From Vondammii sp040505895 (lineage in GTDB: Bacteria; Pseudomonadota; Gammaproteobacteria; Chromatiales; Chromatiaceae), in assembly GCA_040505895.1 (NCBI GenBank), contig JBEVXU010000007.1, positions 1 through 64,000 on the forward strand: a stretch of DNA of 64,000 nt, in the 5' to 3' direction. The notes beneath the pieces are model-generated. The model saw nothing but the letters and a program-made list of their open reading frames with translations, was not told the origin of the DNA and ran no database searches. Positions 18,321 to 27,001 of this stretch are shown here, piece by piece (position 1 is the stretch's first letter; the number at the start of each line of letters is the position of its first letter). A program made the translations under genes and the position numbers.

Positions 18321-18662
18321 GGTTGAAGAATCAATCATCAGCTGATTCTGAATATCATCAACAACTTCCTGCAGCTGTCCCAAAACCTCATTATTCCAAT
18401 ATCTGAGAAGTCGAAATCCCTTAGACTCCAAGTATGCTGTTCGCTTTTCATCGTAGGCTTTTTGCTCAGCGTGCTGACCACCATCCAGTTCAATAATCAG
18501 CCTCTCTGAAAGACAGGCAAAATCCACAATATATGAATAAACAGGAAACTGTCTTCTAAACTTGCATCCATTGAGCTGCCTGTTTCTCAGTTTGCTCTAC
18601 AACAGCATCTCGGCATCGGTTTGGTTATGCCTTAACTCCCTGGCATTATTGATCAGGTCCAT
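18279..18662 (-). pseudogene. DUF559 endonuclease-like gene interrupted by an amber codon
   Basis: Translation from ATG 18662 gives the standard start of a small DUF559 (Vsr/restriction-endonuclease-fold) protein: NNARELRHNQTDAEMLL, then a TAG at 18597-18599, then SKLRNRQLNGCKFRRQFPVYS and IIELDGGQHAEQKAYDEKR. Family members have Trp (TGG) where the TAG stands, so one base change broke the gene. The catalytic-looking core D-GGQH remains intact after the stop. The reading frame ends in a palindrome whose translation (PPHPSPLPG) is an artefact of the repeat. It is inserted between hypE and hypX on the operon's coding strand. Confidence 0.75.
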
Positions 18663-18671
18663 TTTATCTAT

Positions 18672-18858
18672 TCCCCCTCACCCTAGCCCTCTCCCTTATA
18701 GGAGGGTGTCGCAAAAGTCCCCTCTCCCCACCGGGGAGAGGGCTAGGGTGAGGGGGATCAATAGGTAACTTATTGATTTAATACACCCTCATCCTAACCT
18801 TCTCCCTCGTAGGGAGAAGGGACTGGTGCTTTTATGACACCCTCTATAGGGAGAGGGA
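18672..18858. repeat. Cluster of CCCTCACCCTAG palindromic repeats
   Basis: CCCCCTCACCCTAGCCCTCTCC at 18673-18694 is matched in reverse complement at 18729-18757. A diverged third unit with TCTCCCTCGTAGGGAGA follows at 18800-18858. These form strong hairpins in the hypE-hypX interval and belong to a dispersed family, since a single unit also occurs at 18274. Confidence 0.75.
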
Positions 18859-18889
18859 ACTGGTGCTCTCACTATCCATATCACTAAAT

Positions 18890-19933
18890 TCAACAAATCC
18901 TCGGCAACTGCTCCCCCGCCAGCCAATCCACCACACGGCTGCCACCGAAGCTGGTCTCCATCTGTACAAAACCGAGTTCGTCTTCCACTACTTCACCAAT
19001 GATGGCGGCATCTGTGCCTAGTGGGTGTTGCTTCATCACCGCCAGTAACGCTTCTGCATCACTCTGTTTACAAATACAGATCAGCTTGCCTTCATTGGCT
19101 ACATAGAGGGGGTCCAGTCCAAGCAGCTCACAGGCGGCGGCTACCTGAGGTTTGATGGGAATAGCCGGCTCATTCAGCTTCATGCCGACACCCGATTGTT
19201 GTGCAAGCTCGTTGAGGGTGCTGGCCAACCCACCGCGGGTCGGATCTCGCAGGCAGTGAATAGCAGGTACCGCCGCCACCATATCGGCCACCAGGGTATG
19301 CAGGGCGGCGGAGTCAGACTCGATGGTGGTTTCAAACTCCAGATTCTCCCGGCTCGACATGATCGCCACACCGTGATCACCGAGGCTGCCGCTGACCAGA
19401 ATTGCATCACCCTGACGGGCCAGATCACCGGAAATTTCAACGCCTTCAGGCACCACACCAATACCGGTGGTGGTGATAAAGATACCGTCACCCTTGCCCT
19501 TCTCAACCACCTTGGTGTCGCCGGTGACAATGGGTACGCCCGCTCTGTTGGCCGCAGCCCCCATACTGGCAACAATGCGATCCAGATCGGCCAGTGGAAA
19601 ACCCTCTTCAAGAATAAACCCGGCGGCCAGATAGAGTGGCTTGGCGCCGGACATGGCGACATCGTTGACGGTGCCGTGAACCGAGAGAGAGCCGATGTCT
19701 CCACCGGGGAAAAAGAGTGGTGAAATCACATGGCCATCGGTGCTCATCACCATACGCCCGGCAGGCACATTGAAAGCCGCCTGGTCATTGGCCTGACGCA
19801 GCAGTTCATTATCCAGGTACTTGAAAAACAGCCCCTCGATAAGCTGAGCCATTGAGCGGCCACCGCTACCGTGGGTCATATCGACGGTGCCGGTTTTGAT
19901 ATCGATTCGGTTTTGGATTCTTTTATTTTTCAT
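18890..19933 (-). CDS. hypE: Hydrogenase maturation carbamoyl dehydratase HypE
   Basis: 347 residues, a PurM-like ATP-binding fold. MTHGSGGRSMAQLIE and STDGHVISPLFFPGGDIGSL segments form the nucleotide site, and the chain ends in the family's flexible PRIC tail whose Cys accepts the carbamoyl group. HypE dehydrates the thiocarbamate to a thiocyanate, the CN source of the NiFe centre. The carbamoyl donor partner HypF is not encoded in this window. The gene is separated from hypD by 125 bases and from hypX by about 650 bases holding repeats and a pseudogene. Confidence 0.95.
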   Translation of the reverse strand: MKNKRIQNRIDIKTGTVDMTHGSGGRSMAQLIEGLFFKYLDNELLRQANDQAAFNVPAGRMVMSTDGHVISPLFFPGGDIGSLSVHGTVNDVAMSGAKPLYLAAGFILEEGFPLADLDRIVASMGAAANRAGVPIVTGDTKVVEKGKGDGIFITTTGIGVVPEGVEISGDLARQGDAILVSGSLGDHGVAIMSSRENLEFETTIESDSAALHTLVADMVAAVPAIHCLRDPTRGGLASTLNELAQQSGVGMKLNEPAIPIKPQVAAACELLGLDPLYVANEGKLICICKQSDAEALLAVMKQHPLGTDAAIIGEVVEDELGFVQMETSFGGSRVVDWLAGEQLPRIC

Positions 19934-20058
19934 TTCTATATATCACAAAATGGATCACAGAGAGTTCATATGACCACAGAGGTCACTGAGTGGATTATCA
20001 CAAAATATTTTCTCTGTGTTCTCTGTGCTCCTCCGCGTTCTCTGCGATCCGCTTTAAC

Positions 20059-21186
20059 CTATCCCGCCTCACGAAAACGCCCGTAACTCCAGTACGCAGC
20101 GCAGGCCCCTTCGGAGGAGACCATACAGGAGCCCATGGGGTTATCCGGTGTGCAGACGGTGCCAAACAGTTTACAGTCGGTGGGCTTCTTGGCACCGCGC
20201 AGAATGGTGGGACACTCACACCCCTTAACATCGGCAGCTTCAACCGCTGGAATATCGAAACGTTTCTCGGCATCAAATTCGGCAAAAGAGGCTTTTATCT
20301 GTAGTGCGCTGTATGGCACCAATCCCAAACCGCGCCACTCGAAGGTTCGGCGCAGCTCCAGCACTTCGGCGACCAGTGCCTGTGCCTTGAGATTACCGTC
20401 TCTTGTAACCACCCGGGTATATTCATTCTCCACTTCGTGCCGTCCCTCATTAAGTTGGCGAATCAGCATCAGCGCCGACTGCATCACATCCAGCGGTTCA
20501 AAACCTGCGATTACCACCGGCCGTTGAAACTCTTCGGCAAAAAACTCATAGGGGCGACTGCCGATAACCGAGCTGACATGGGAAGGACCAAAAAAGCCAT
20601 CGATGGAGATCGAGCCGATCTCCCTCACCTCGGGTGACTCGAGGATATTCTGAATCGCTGCAGGGGTAAGAACATGGTTACAGAAGACACTGAGATTTTT
20701 CAGCCCTTGGGCCTTGGCCTGTTTGATAGCAACGGCGGTCGGTGGCGTTGTAGTCTCAAAGCCGATGGCAAAAAAAACTACTTGGCGTTCAGGATTATCG
20801 CGGGCAATCTTCAGAGCATCCTGGGTGGAGTAGACCATACGGATATCAGCCCCCGTGCCCTTCACCTTGAGCAAACTTTTACGCCCACTTGCCGGTACGC
20901 GTAACAGATCACCATAGGTGCAAAGAATCACGTCGTGGCGCTCTGCCAGATGGATGGCGTTATCGATACGACCGATGGGCAGCACGCAGACCGGACAGCC
21001 GGGGCCATGGATAAAGTTGACGTTATCCGGCATCAGATCCTGCACACCATAACGAAAAATAGCGTGGGTGTGTCCGCCACAGAACTCCATCAGATTGTAA
21101 TTTCTGCCGTCTTCCACTTCTGTTCTTATTGCTGAAGCCAGTTTGGTCGCCAGTTCACCCGAGCGGAACTCATCGACGTATTTCAC
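20059..21186 (-). CDS. hypD: Hydrogenase maturation factor HypD
   Basis: 375 residues with the conserved HypD blocks: FCGGHTHAIFRYG near residue 40, GPGCPVCVLP near residue 67, FAIGFETTTPPTA, and C-terminal cysteines (CECPTILRG, CKLFG, C.....P.GSCMVSSEGACAAYW) that bind a 4Fe-4S cluster. HypD with HypC assembles the Fe(CN)2CO unit. The start overlaps the stop of hypC by four bases, so the two are coupled. Confidence 0.96.
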   Translation of the reverse strand: MKYVDEFRSGELATKLASAIRTEVEDGRNYNLMEFCGGHTHAIFRYGVQDLMPDNVNFIHGPGCPVCVLPIGRIDNAIHLAERHDVILCTYGDLLRVPASGRKSLLKVKGTGADIRMVYSTQDALKIARDNPERQVVFFAIGFETTTPPTAVAIKQAKAQGLKNLSVFCNHVLTPAAIQNILESPEVREIGSISIDGFFGPSHVSSVIGSRPYEFFAEEFQRPVVIAGFEPLDVMQSALMLIRQLNEGRHEVENEYTRVVTRDGNLKAQALVAEVLELRRTFEWRGLGLVPYSALQIKASFAEFDAEKRFDIPAVEAADVKGCECPTILRGAKKPTDCKLFGTVCTPDNPMGSCMVSSEGACAAYWSYGRFREAG

Positions 21187-21419
21187 CCTGCAACCTCTGG
21201 TGCAAGACCTGCCTCGGCAAACAGCGCCAAGGTTTTTTCCGCCTCCTCTTCACTCACCATATTGAGGGCGTAACCCACGTGAATGAGCACGTAATCACCC
21301 ACCCGGGCGTCTTCCACAAGAGCGAGGGATATCTCTTTCTTTACACCACCGAGTGAAGCGATGGCGCTGTCGGTTGTTTCGTCAATTTCAACAATCTGTG
21401 CGGGGAGTGCGAGGCACAT
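21183..21419 (-). CDS. hypC: Hydrogenase maturation chaperone HypC
   Basis: 78 residues beginning MCLALPAQIVEID. The N-terminal Cys2 (after Met removal) is the residue that binds the Fe(CN)2CO fragment and the large-subunit cysteine. The typical GDYVLIHVGYAL barrel strand and EEAEKTLALF helix follow. Works with HypD. A second HypC-family protein (26765-27001) sits in the structural operon, a common division between general and enzyme-specific chaperones. Confidence 0.95.
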   Translation of the reverse strand: MCLALPAQIVEIDETTDSAIASLGGVKKEISLALVEDARVGDYVLIHVGYALNMVSEEEAEKTLALFAEAGLAPEVAG

Positions 21420-21515
21420 CTGAGCTTAAACCTTCCTTAATCCAGTATTGTTACCGCCAGGAACACACAACTGCATGGATGCAGTCGTGCGCTCCGCTTT
21501 TATGTTTTAAAAAGC

Positions 21516-22364
21516 TCATGGAGCCGAGTAACCAATCAACGCCACCTCACGAGTAGCCTTGATCCATTGCTGCCAACTCTCCATCCCCTCTCCCGTAGTG
21601 GCCGATAGTTGCAGCACCTTAATACCGGGATTGACTCGTCGGGCATACTCAATACACTTCTCCACATCAAAATCGAGATAGGGAAGTAGATCGATCTTGT
21701 TGAGGATCATCAGATCCGCAGCATGGAACATATCGGGATATTTAATCGGCTTGTCCTCACCCTCGGTGACCGAGAGTATGGCCACCTTATGGGCCTCACC
21801 AAGATCAAAAGCAGCGGGGCAAACCAGATTTCCGACATTTTCTATAAATAGAACACTGCGATCATCCGGCTTCAAGGTCTCCAAAGCGTGGCCCACCATG
21901 TGGCCGTCGAGGTGGCACCCTTTGCCGGTGTTGATCTGTACCGCGCTGACTCCAGTCTCACGAATACGCTCGGCATCGTTGGTGGTCTGTTGGTCACCTT
22001 CGATCACTGCCAGGGCGAGATCGGCCTTGAGGTTATCAATGGTTCGTGTCAGCAGAGTAGTCTTTCCCGAGCCCGGGCTGGAGACCAGGTTTAAAGCCAG
22101 TATCCCCTGCTCGCTAAAGCGGCGACGGTTGGTTGCCGCATACTCATTGTTCTTACTCAGAATATCCAGTTCGATCTTGACCATACGTGACTGACTAAGA
22201 CCGGGGGCGTGAGCGTGAGCCGGACCCTGTCCATAATCGTGGGTGTGATCGTCGTGATGGTGGTGATGCCCGTGATCATGCCCATGTTGATGGGAGTGTT
22301 CATGGGTGTGCTCATCTCCCTCAACTTGCGTCTCGCCTTCACCGCAACCGCATACGGTACACAT
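21516..22364 (-). CDS. hypB: Hydrogenase nickel-insertion GTPase HypB
   Basis: 282 residues. Start ATG at 22364 shares its A with the hypA stop (TGATG); a GTG one codon earlier is possible. The N-terminus has the high-affinity nickel motif CTVCGCG and then a His-rich stretch of about 45 residues, which probably stores nickel. The G domain follows: P-loop SSPGSGKTTLL, EGDQQT, ENVGNLVCPA and NKIDLLPYL. HypB hydrolyses GTP to deliver nickel with HypA. The His-rich stretch suggests a dual storage and delivery protein. Confidence 0.96.
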   Translation of the reverse strand: MCTVCGCGEGETQVEGDEHTHEHSHQHGHDHGHHHHHDDHTHDYGQGPAHAHAPGLSQSRMVKIELDILSKNNEYAATNRRRFSEQGILALNLVSSPGSGKTTLLTRTIDNLKADLALAVIEGDQQTTNDAERIRETGVSAVQINTGKGCHLDGHMVGHALETLKPDDRSVLFIENVGNLVCPAAFDLGEAHKVAILSVTEGEDKPIKYPDMFHAADLMILNKIDLLPYLDFDVEKCIEYARRVNPGIKVLQLSATTGEGMESWQQWIKATREVALIGYSAP

Positions 22365-22705
22365 CACTCCACCTCCAGCTCTTTAATCTGCATCTGGTCA
22401 CCACCGGTGACCTGTAATTGGTAACCACCACAATCCGGGCATTGATCGAAACGCTGCTTGACCTCCACAGATTTGGCACACTGCATACACCAGGCTTCAC
22501 CGGGTAGTTGAATAATCTCCAGCTTGGCCCCTTCAGCCAGCGACCCCCTCATGACGGCCTCAAAGCCAAAACGCATCGCCTCCACCTCAACGCCCGCAAG
22601 GACACCGATCTCCAGCCAGACCGTCTTTATGCTGGTAAAATCTTGGCTGTCGGCACTCTCTTCAAGCACCTGAAGGATACCTTCACACAGTGACATCTCA
22701 TGCAT
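22364..22705 (-). CDS. hypA: Hydrogenase nickel-insertion protein HypA
   Basis: 113 residues. MHEMSLCEGILQVLEE gives the N-terminal His2 nickel ligand; two CxxC pairs (CMQCAK and CPDCGG) form the zinc knuckle. First gene of the hyp-hup operon; a sigma-54-like promoter lies about 90 bases upstream. HypA transfers nickel from HypB to the large-subunit precursor. Confidence 0.95.
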   Translation of the reverse strand: MHEMSLCEGILQVLEESADSQDFTSIKTVWLEIGVLAGVEVEAMRFGFEAVMRGSLAEGAKLEIIQLPGEAWCMQCAKSVEVKQRFDQCPDCGGYQLQVTGGDQMQIKELEVE

Positions 22706-22791
22706 GACCTAACTCTAACCCACCTTTCGTCACCTGATCACCTTAGAGATCATACTGTTGTCTTGGAAGAGTCCCTCTCTCCCCTCCGCAT

Positions 22792-22807
22792 AGCAAGCAA
22801 TATGCCA
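22792..22807 (-). promoter_or_regulatory. Sigma-54 (-24/-12) promoter upstream of hypA
   Basis: Minus strand reads TGGCAT-ATTGC-TTGCT, differing from the TGGCAC-N5-TTGCW consensus at one base, with the GG and GC doublets at the correct spacing. The expected start is near 22780, leaving a leader of about 75 bases before hypA. HupR in the same operon is the likely activator. The rest of 22706-23039 shows no gene. Confidence 0.65.
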
Positions 22808-23039
22808 CTTACGTGAGGTTAACGGAAAGAGGCTTACCATAGAGACTAATAACAGATTACCAACCGATCAAAACCCGCCATATCGATCACCTTCTTTCCA
22901 GTATAGGATAATAATTGGAACTTATCCTTCCATAATATCAACCCCATCTCCCCCTAATTCATCTATTTATGCGCAGAATCAACCCTATATTCCACTAACT
23001 AAGCTACTCTCTTGATAATAACAATGAGACTTCAAAGGC

Positions 23040-24554
23040 ATGCCCAGGAAACAGTGGTACTACATACTGGCCTTCCTCATCCTCTTTCCGTTAGCACTCT
23101 GGCTCGCTGCAGAGTGGGCGGAACAGCAGAGCATGAACGAGCTACAGCTTGAGAGTACTCATCACCTCAGACTCCACGCCCACAACTTACTACACGAACT
23201 TGAAAAATTTGAACTTTTGTCTCAGGTACTGAGCGAAGACATCAAACTACACCACCTATTGCAACGCCCTGACGACGGCGGCGTTGCTGCGATGATCAAT
23301 CATTTTCTCGCCAAGACCAACAGCAAAGCCCGTGCCTCCGTAATCTACCTAATGAGCACCACGGGAAAAACCCTGGCTTCCAGTAATTGGGAGAGCAGCA
23401 AGAGCTTTGTCGGCAAAAACTACAGCTTCCGCCCCTACTTCCAGCGTGCGGCCAAAGGCTCAGTCGGGAGATATACAGCGGTCGGTGCCACATCAGGGGA
23501 ACTCGGCCACTATATCGCCCGCCCCATCAGAAAACAGGGGAATCTCATCGGTGTCATCGTCATCAAGGCGGATCTCAAAGGTCAGGAACTCCTCTATCTA
23601 AACAGAGATGCCATCCTCACCGTGGCAGACAGCCAGGGTGTTATATTTCTTACCGGCAATCCCGACTTCCGCTTCAGAACCATTCGCCCACTTGACACTG
23701 TTACCAAAAAGAGAATAAGTGATTCACGCCAGTACGCCGATCTTTCCCTTACACCCCTCCCAATCACCCATGAGAGGGCATGGGATAAGACCACAATGAT
23801 TGTCAGCATCAGGCAAGGGGATGGAGAGATTATTGACTATATGGTGCGCAACGGCATGCTCCTTGAGGTGGGCTGGCAGATTCAGAGCTACAGCCGCCTC
23901 GACCCGGTGCGTGGGCAGATCTACCTCACCATAAGCGTTACAGCTCTTACCCTTATCTCCCTATTGCTATTGGCACTTTACCTGCAAGATCACAGGCTTC
24001 ATCTTAAACAACTCAGGGCAGCGGCAATTACCGACACACTAACCGGACTCTACACCCGACGCTACATGAACGATGCCGTAGACAGCCTTATTGAACAGCA
24101 CAACCGTAGCACTGAATTCCGCTTAGCTGCGGTAATGATGGACATCGATTTCTTCAAAAAAGTCAATGACACCTACGGTCACAAGGCGGGTGACCTGGTT
24201 CTGCAGCGGGTAGCCCAAGCAATTCGTCGGGAGAGCCGCGCAAGCGATATCGCAATACGCTATGGAGGGGAGGAGTTTGTCGTCATTATGCTGACTTCTC
24301 CCACCAGTGATACCAGCCTTTTTGGTGAGCGGATTAGAACACATATCAAGGCACTCAGATTCAAAGATGCAATGGACGACCTTAACGTCACCATCAGCAT
24401 CGGTATCGCTTACCACAACCCGGGAGAACCAGCCGATGGGTTGCTCGAGCGCGCCGACCGGCAACTTTACAAGGCAAAAAATAGCGGTCGAGACTGTATC
24501 TGTGTCGACCAGGATCAGACGACAGATGGAACAGTATGGAGACCGGAGAGTTGA
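23040..24554 (+). CDS. Membrane diguanylate cyclase with periplasmic Cache-type sensor
   Basis: 504 residues. A membrane helix at 7-25 and another at about 300-322 flank a roughly 270-residue periplasmic region with the layout of a double-Cache sensor (SKSFVGKNYSFRPYF, GRYTAVGATSGELGHYIARPI). The cytoplasmic GGDEF domain has an intact GGEEF active site and an RASD inhibitory site five residues before it, so it should make c-di-GMP with product feedback. The next gene, a periplasmic iron-type binding protein, begins two bases after its stop, suggesting that the binding protein feeds a ligand signal to this sensor. It sits divergently from hypA, between the two hydrogenase operons. Confidence 0.9.
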   Translation: MPRKQWYYILAFLILFPLALWLAAEWAEQQSMNELQLESTHHLRLHAHNLLHELEKFELLSQVLSEDIKLHHLLQRPDDGGVAAMINHFLAKTNSKARASVIYLMSTTGKTLASSNWESSKSFVGKNYSFRPYFQRAAKGSVGRYTAVGATSGELGHYIARPIRKQGNLIGVIVIKADLKGQELLYLNRDAILTVADSQGVIFLTGNPDFRFRTIRPLDTVTKKRISDSRQYADLSLTPLPITHERAWDKTTMIVSIRQGDGEIIDYMVRNGMLLEVGWQIQSYSRLDPVRGQIYLTISVTALTLISLLLLALYLQDHRLHLKQLRAAAITDTLTGLYTRRYMNDAVDSLIEQHNRSTEFRLAAVMMDIDFFKKVNDTYGHKAGDLVLQRVAQAIRRESRASDIAIRYGGEEFVVIMLTSPTSDTSLFGERIRTHIKALRFKDAMDDLNVTISIGIAYHNPGEPADGLLERADRQLYKAKNSGRDCICVDQDQTTDGTVWRPES

Positions 24555-24556
24555 GT

Positions 24557-25627
24557 ATGACTTCAACCAAAGACACATACCGACCTTCAACAGGGCAGCC
24601 GGTTGTCACCCGTTTTTTTAGGCTTTGCGCTATCTGCATTACCTGCACCTCTCTGCTATCGGCTCAGGCTCTGGCCGACACCGTCACAATCTACTCATCA
24701 AGAGAGGGCGAACTGATTGAACCGATTCTCCAACAGTTCAGTGATAGAACGGGAGTCGAGATAAACTATATCCATGGAAAAGCAGATTCACTTATCAGTC
24801 AGATGGTTGAAGAGGGAGAAAGCTCACAAGCCGATCTGCTGCTGACCTCTGATGTTGGGACACTCATTGCTGCAGCTGATGCCGGTATTTTACAGTCAGT
24901 CTACTCGCCTGTGCTGGCAACACAGATCCCTTCCCGTTATCGTGATCCGGACAATATCTGGTACGGACTGACCATTAGGGCCCGTGTCCTAATATTCGCA
25001 TCAGATCACCCGGACTCGGACACCCTGACTGGATATGAAGACTTGGCAGACCCCCGCTGGAAAGGGCGTGTCTGTATGCGATCTTCAGGCAGCGTCTACA
25101 ACCGTTCACTTGTTGCCGCCCTGATCGAGCGCTGGGGAGAAGAGATCACCACTGCATGGGCCAAAGGAGTCACGGCTAATCTCGCCCATCCACCCCAGGG
25201 GGGGGATCGCGATCAGATATATGCCGTAGCCGCCGGCGAATGCGATCTTACCATCGCCAATCATTACTACTACGTCATGATGCTGGGGTCTGAGGATGAT
25301 AGAGAGAGAGCCGCCGCAGAAAAGAGTGCCATCCTCTGGCCTAACCAGGCCGATGACGGCACCCATATCAATATCAGTGGTGGCGGTGTGGCAAAACACG
25401 CCCCAAATCGAGCAGATGCCATCCGCCTGCTGGAGTACCTGATCAGCACACCAGTCCAGCTGTCACTCAGTCAAACCATTACCGAATACCCGATGATTCA
25501 GGGTATCCCGGTATCCAACACTCTAGCCGGTCTGGGAAGCTTCAACGCCGACAGTGTTAACCTGGGAGAACTGGCAACACACGACAGGGCGGTTATACGT
25601 ATATTTACAGAGGCCGGTTGGAAATAG
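24557..25627 (+). CDS. Fe(III)-type periplasmic binding protein, orphan
   Basis: Start ATG at 24557, two bases after the cyclase stop, with GGAGAG just upstream: 356 residues. A signal peptide ends near SAQALA, about residue 41. The mature chain starts DTVTIYSSREGELIEPILQQF and contains the tyrosine block NHYYYVMML, as in FbpA/FutA iron-binding proteins, where adjacent tyrosines bind ferric iron. No permease or ATPase gene accompanies it, unlike fbpABC operons, so it may serve as a sensor subunit for the cyclase rather than for uptake. The ligand is inferred from the tyrosines. Confidence 0.85.
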   Translation: MTSTKDTYRPSTGQPVVTRFFRLCAICITCTSLLSAQALADTVTIYSSREGELIEPILQQFSDRTGVEINYIHGKADSLISQMVEEGESSQADLLLTSDVGTLIAAADAGILQSVYSPVLATQIPSRYRDPDNIWYGLTIRARVLIFASDHPDSDTLTGYEDLADPRWKGRVCMRSSGSVYNRSLVAALIERWGEEITTAWAKGVTANLAHPPQGGDRDQIYAVAAGECDLTIANHYYYVMMLGSEDDRERAAAEKSAILWPNQADDGTHINISGGGVAKHAPNRADAIRLLEYLISTPVQLSLSQTITEYPMIQGIPVSNTLAGLGSFNADSVNLGELATHDRAVIRIFTEAGWK

Positions 25628-26064
25628 CAGATTATCCTGGAATCCTCAGTTGACCGCTCCACTCTACGGGCAAGGCATCGATTTTAATTGCATTGACTGC
25701 GACTGCCTATTTCACCCTCCGGGTGAATTACGCTATAGGACGGATAGCACACTTGCGGCTGCGCGTTACGGCGTTACAACTCCTTGGAATAGAACAATAT
25801 CTTTCAAGTTTTTACAACACAGCCAGGTGGGATGGATCGGCATTCCAAAACAGGGAGTTATTGTTTCGCGAGCCCTTACGCCCATATTATGGTCCACACA
25901 CCTTTTATCTCGCGCAAAGCCGCAAAGGGAACAGGTATATAGACGGATATGAATCATGAAATTACTGAAAAAGCTCAGTCTTGCATATACAGTTTCGTGA
26001 GTGCCCTTGGTATCTTTGCGCCTTTGCGCGAGAAATCAGTCTTAAAGTAAGTACCATTAGGCTG
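25628..26064. other. Intergenic stretch with an inverted repeat, no gene called
   Basis: Two overlapping open frames of 88-132 codons cross this stretch, but neither has a ribosome site or recognisable motif. A short TTCACCC/GGGTGAA hairpin lies at 25711-25727. CTCGCGCAAAG at 25909 is repeated in inverse orientation at 26014-26032, forming a 124-base inverted-repeat unit of a kind common between genes in this group. Confidence 0.5.
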
Positions 26065-26658
26065 TTACCCGGGTTGGTTTCCCTGAAAATTGCCCCGCAG
26101 CAGATCGCGACGGCTGATCGACCGGTCAGCCTCAACTTTCAGTGACGGACATTGACATGCAGCCTCAGCCTCCTCTTCATCCAGCTGAATCTGTGCCATC
26201 TCATCACCCTGCAGAAAGCGGGAGAAGCGATCATCATCCTCATCACTCTTACGTACCTCGACCTCAATCATGAGAAGATCCATAAAGGTATTCGCCACTG
26301 AGAGCGCATCTTGGTGGGTGACAAATTCATGCATCGGAGAGTGAATCGGGTAGGTCTGGCAACGACCTACTCCGTCAAACTCATTGACAGTGAACTCATA
26401 GTCACCGGCAGGGAAATGGTGGCTCTGCTTTTCGCCTATGGCAAGATCATCCCACTCACCTTCCCGTTCAGGAAAGAGCATCAGGTTCATAAACCAGGGA
26501 GTGATCAGAATACCGACACAACAACCGCGCCACTCCTGAAAAGCGACGGTTTCAACACCCATGGCGTAGTTAAGGATGGGGATATCCTTCATCTGCTCAT
26601 TCTGGATGCGGGTAAAGGTCTCTTCGATATCAGCAGAAAGATATTCTGGGTTAATCAT
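26065..26658 (-). CDS. hybE: Hydrogenase assembly chaperone, HybE/HupJ family
   Basis: 197 residues. Core residues about 1-140 match HybE-type chaperones: NPEYLSADIEETFTRIQ start, GVETVAFQEWRGCCVGILITPWFMNLMLFP, the FPAGDYEF turn and CQTYPIHSPMHEF. HybE helps guard the Tat signal of the small subunit or assemble the large one. The acidic tail ends with SISRRDLLRGNF, a twin-arginine-like motif at the wrong end for export. Last gene of the hyb operon. Confidence 0.85.
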   Translation of the reverse strand: MINPEYLSADIEETFTRIQNEQMKDIPILNYAMGVETVAFQEWRGCCVGILITPWFMNLMLFPEREGEWDDLAIGEKQSHHFPAGDYEFTVNEFDGVGRCQTYPIHSPMHEFVTHQDALSVANTFMDLLMIEVEVRKSDEDDDRFSRFLQGDEMAQIQLDEEEAEAACQCPSLKVEADRSISRRDLLRGNFQGNQPG

Positions 26659-26693
26659 GGTTTTTCCTGTTGTTTAGATAGCGCCTCTCTTCG

Positions 26694-26758
26694 GCAGGAG
26701 CTAACTTGTTCACGATGAACCTACTTCGGAGCCGATCGCGAACAAGTTCGTTCTTACA
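26694..26758. repeat. REP-like palindrome, second copy of the family at 14975
   Basis: GAGCTAACTTGTTC at left and GAACAAGTTCGTTC at right form a long imperfect hairpin between the hypC-like gene and hybE. The sequence is closely related to the copy between hupR and hupT. Confidence 0.65.
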
Positions 26759-26764
26759 GTTAGA

Positions 26765-27001
26765 TCACTGTGCTGCGGCTGCGCCCAATGACTCCAACTC
26801 ACTCATCGCCGCATTGATGCTCTCGGCATCTTCCGGGGCCAGCACATCACGGGCGGAACCGAGAAAACTCACCACCCAAGTGCCTTCAGGCTGTGGCCCG
26901 ACGAGCATCATATTCACATTCATCTCTTGACCATTACGATCACGACAGCGGGCAGTAAAATCATTGGATTCGACCACCTGAACCGGGGTGCCTATGCACA
27001 T
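26765..27001 (-). CDS. hybG: HypC-family chaperone specific to the uptake hydrogenase
   Basis: 78 residues beginning MCIGTPVQVVES with the essential Cys2. The strand MMLVGPQPEGTWVVSFLGSAR and acidic helix follow, as in HypC/HybG/HupF proteins. Position between hybD and hybE points to a role with the Hyb large subunit, parallel to HypC at 21183. It overlaps hybD by ten bases. The name hybG is chosen by context; HupF is an equivalent label. Confidence 0.85.
   Translation of the reverse strand: MCIGTPVQVVESNDFTARCRDRNGQEMNVNMMLVGPQPEGTWVVSFLGSARDVLAPEDAESINAAMSELESLGAAAAQ

Noticed and set aside
18239..18334. 32-residue N-terminal extension of HypX
   Set aside because: It is translation of a palindromic repeat (PPLTPALSPVG), an artefact seen in many genomes; ATG 18238 fits the family.
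25554..25959. Two overlapping plus-strand frames after the binding protein
   Set aside because: No start context or recognised motif, and the two frames conflict.
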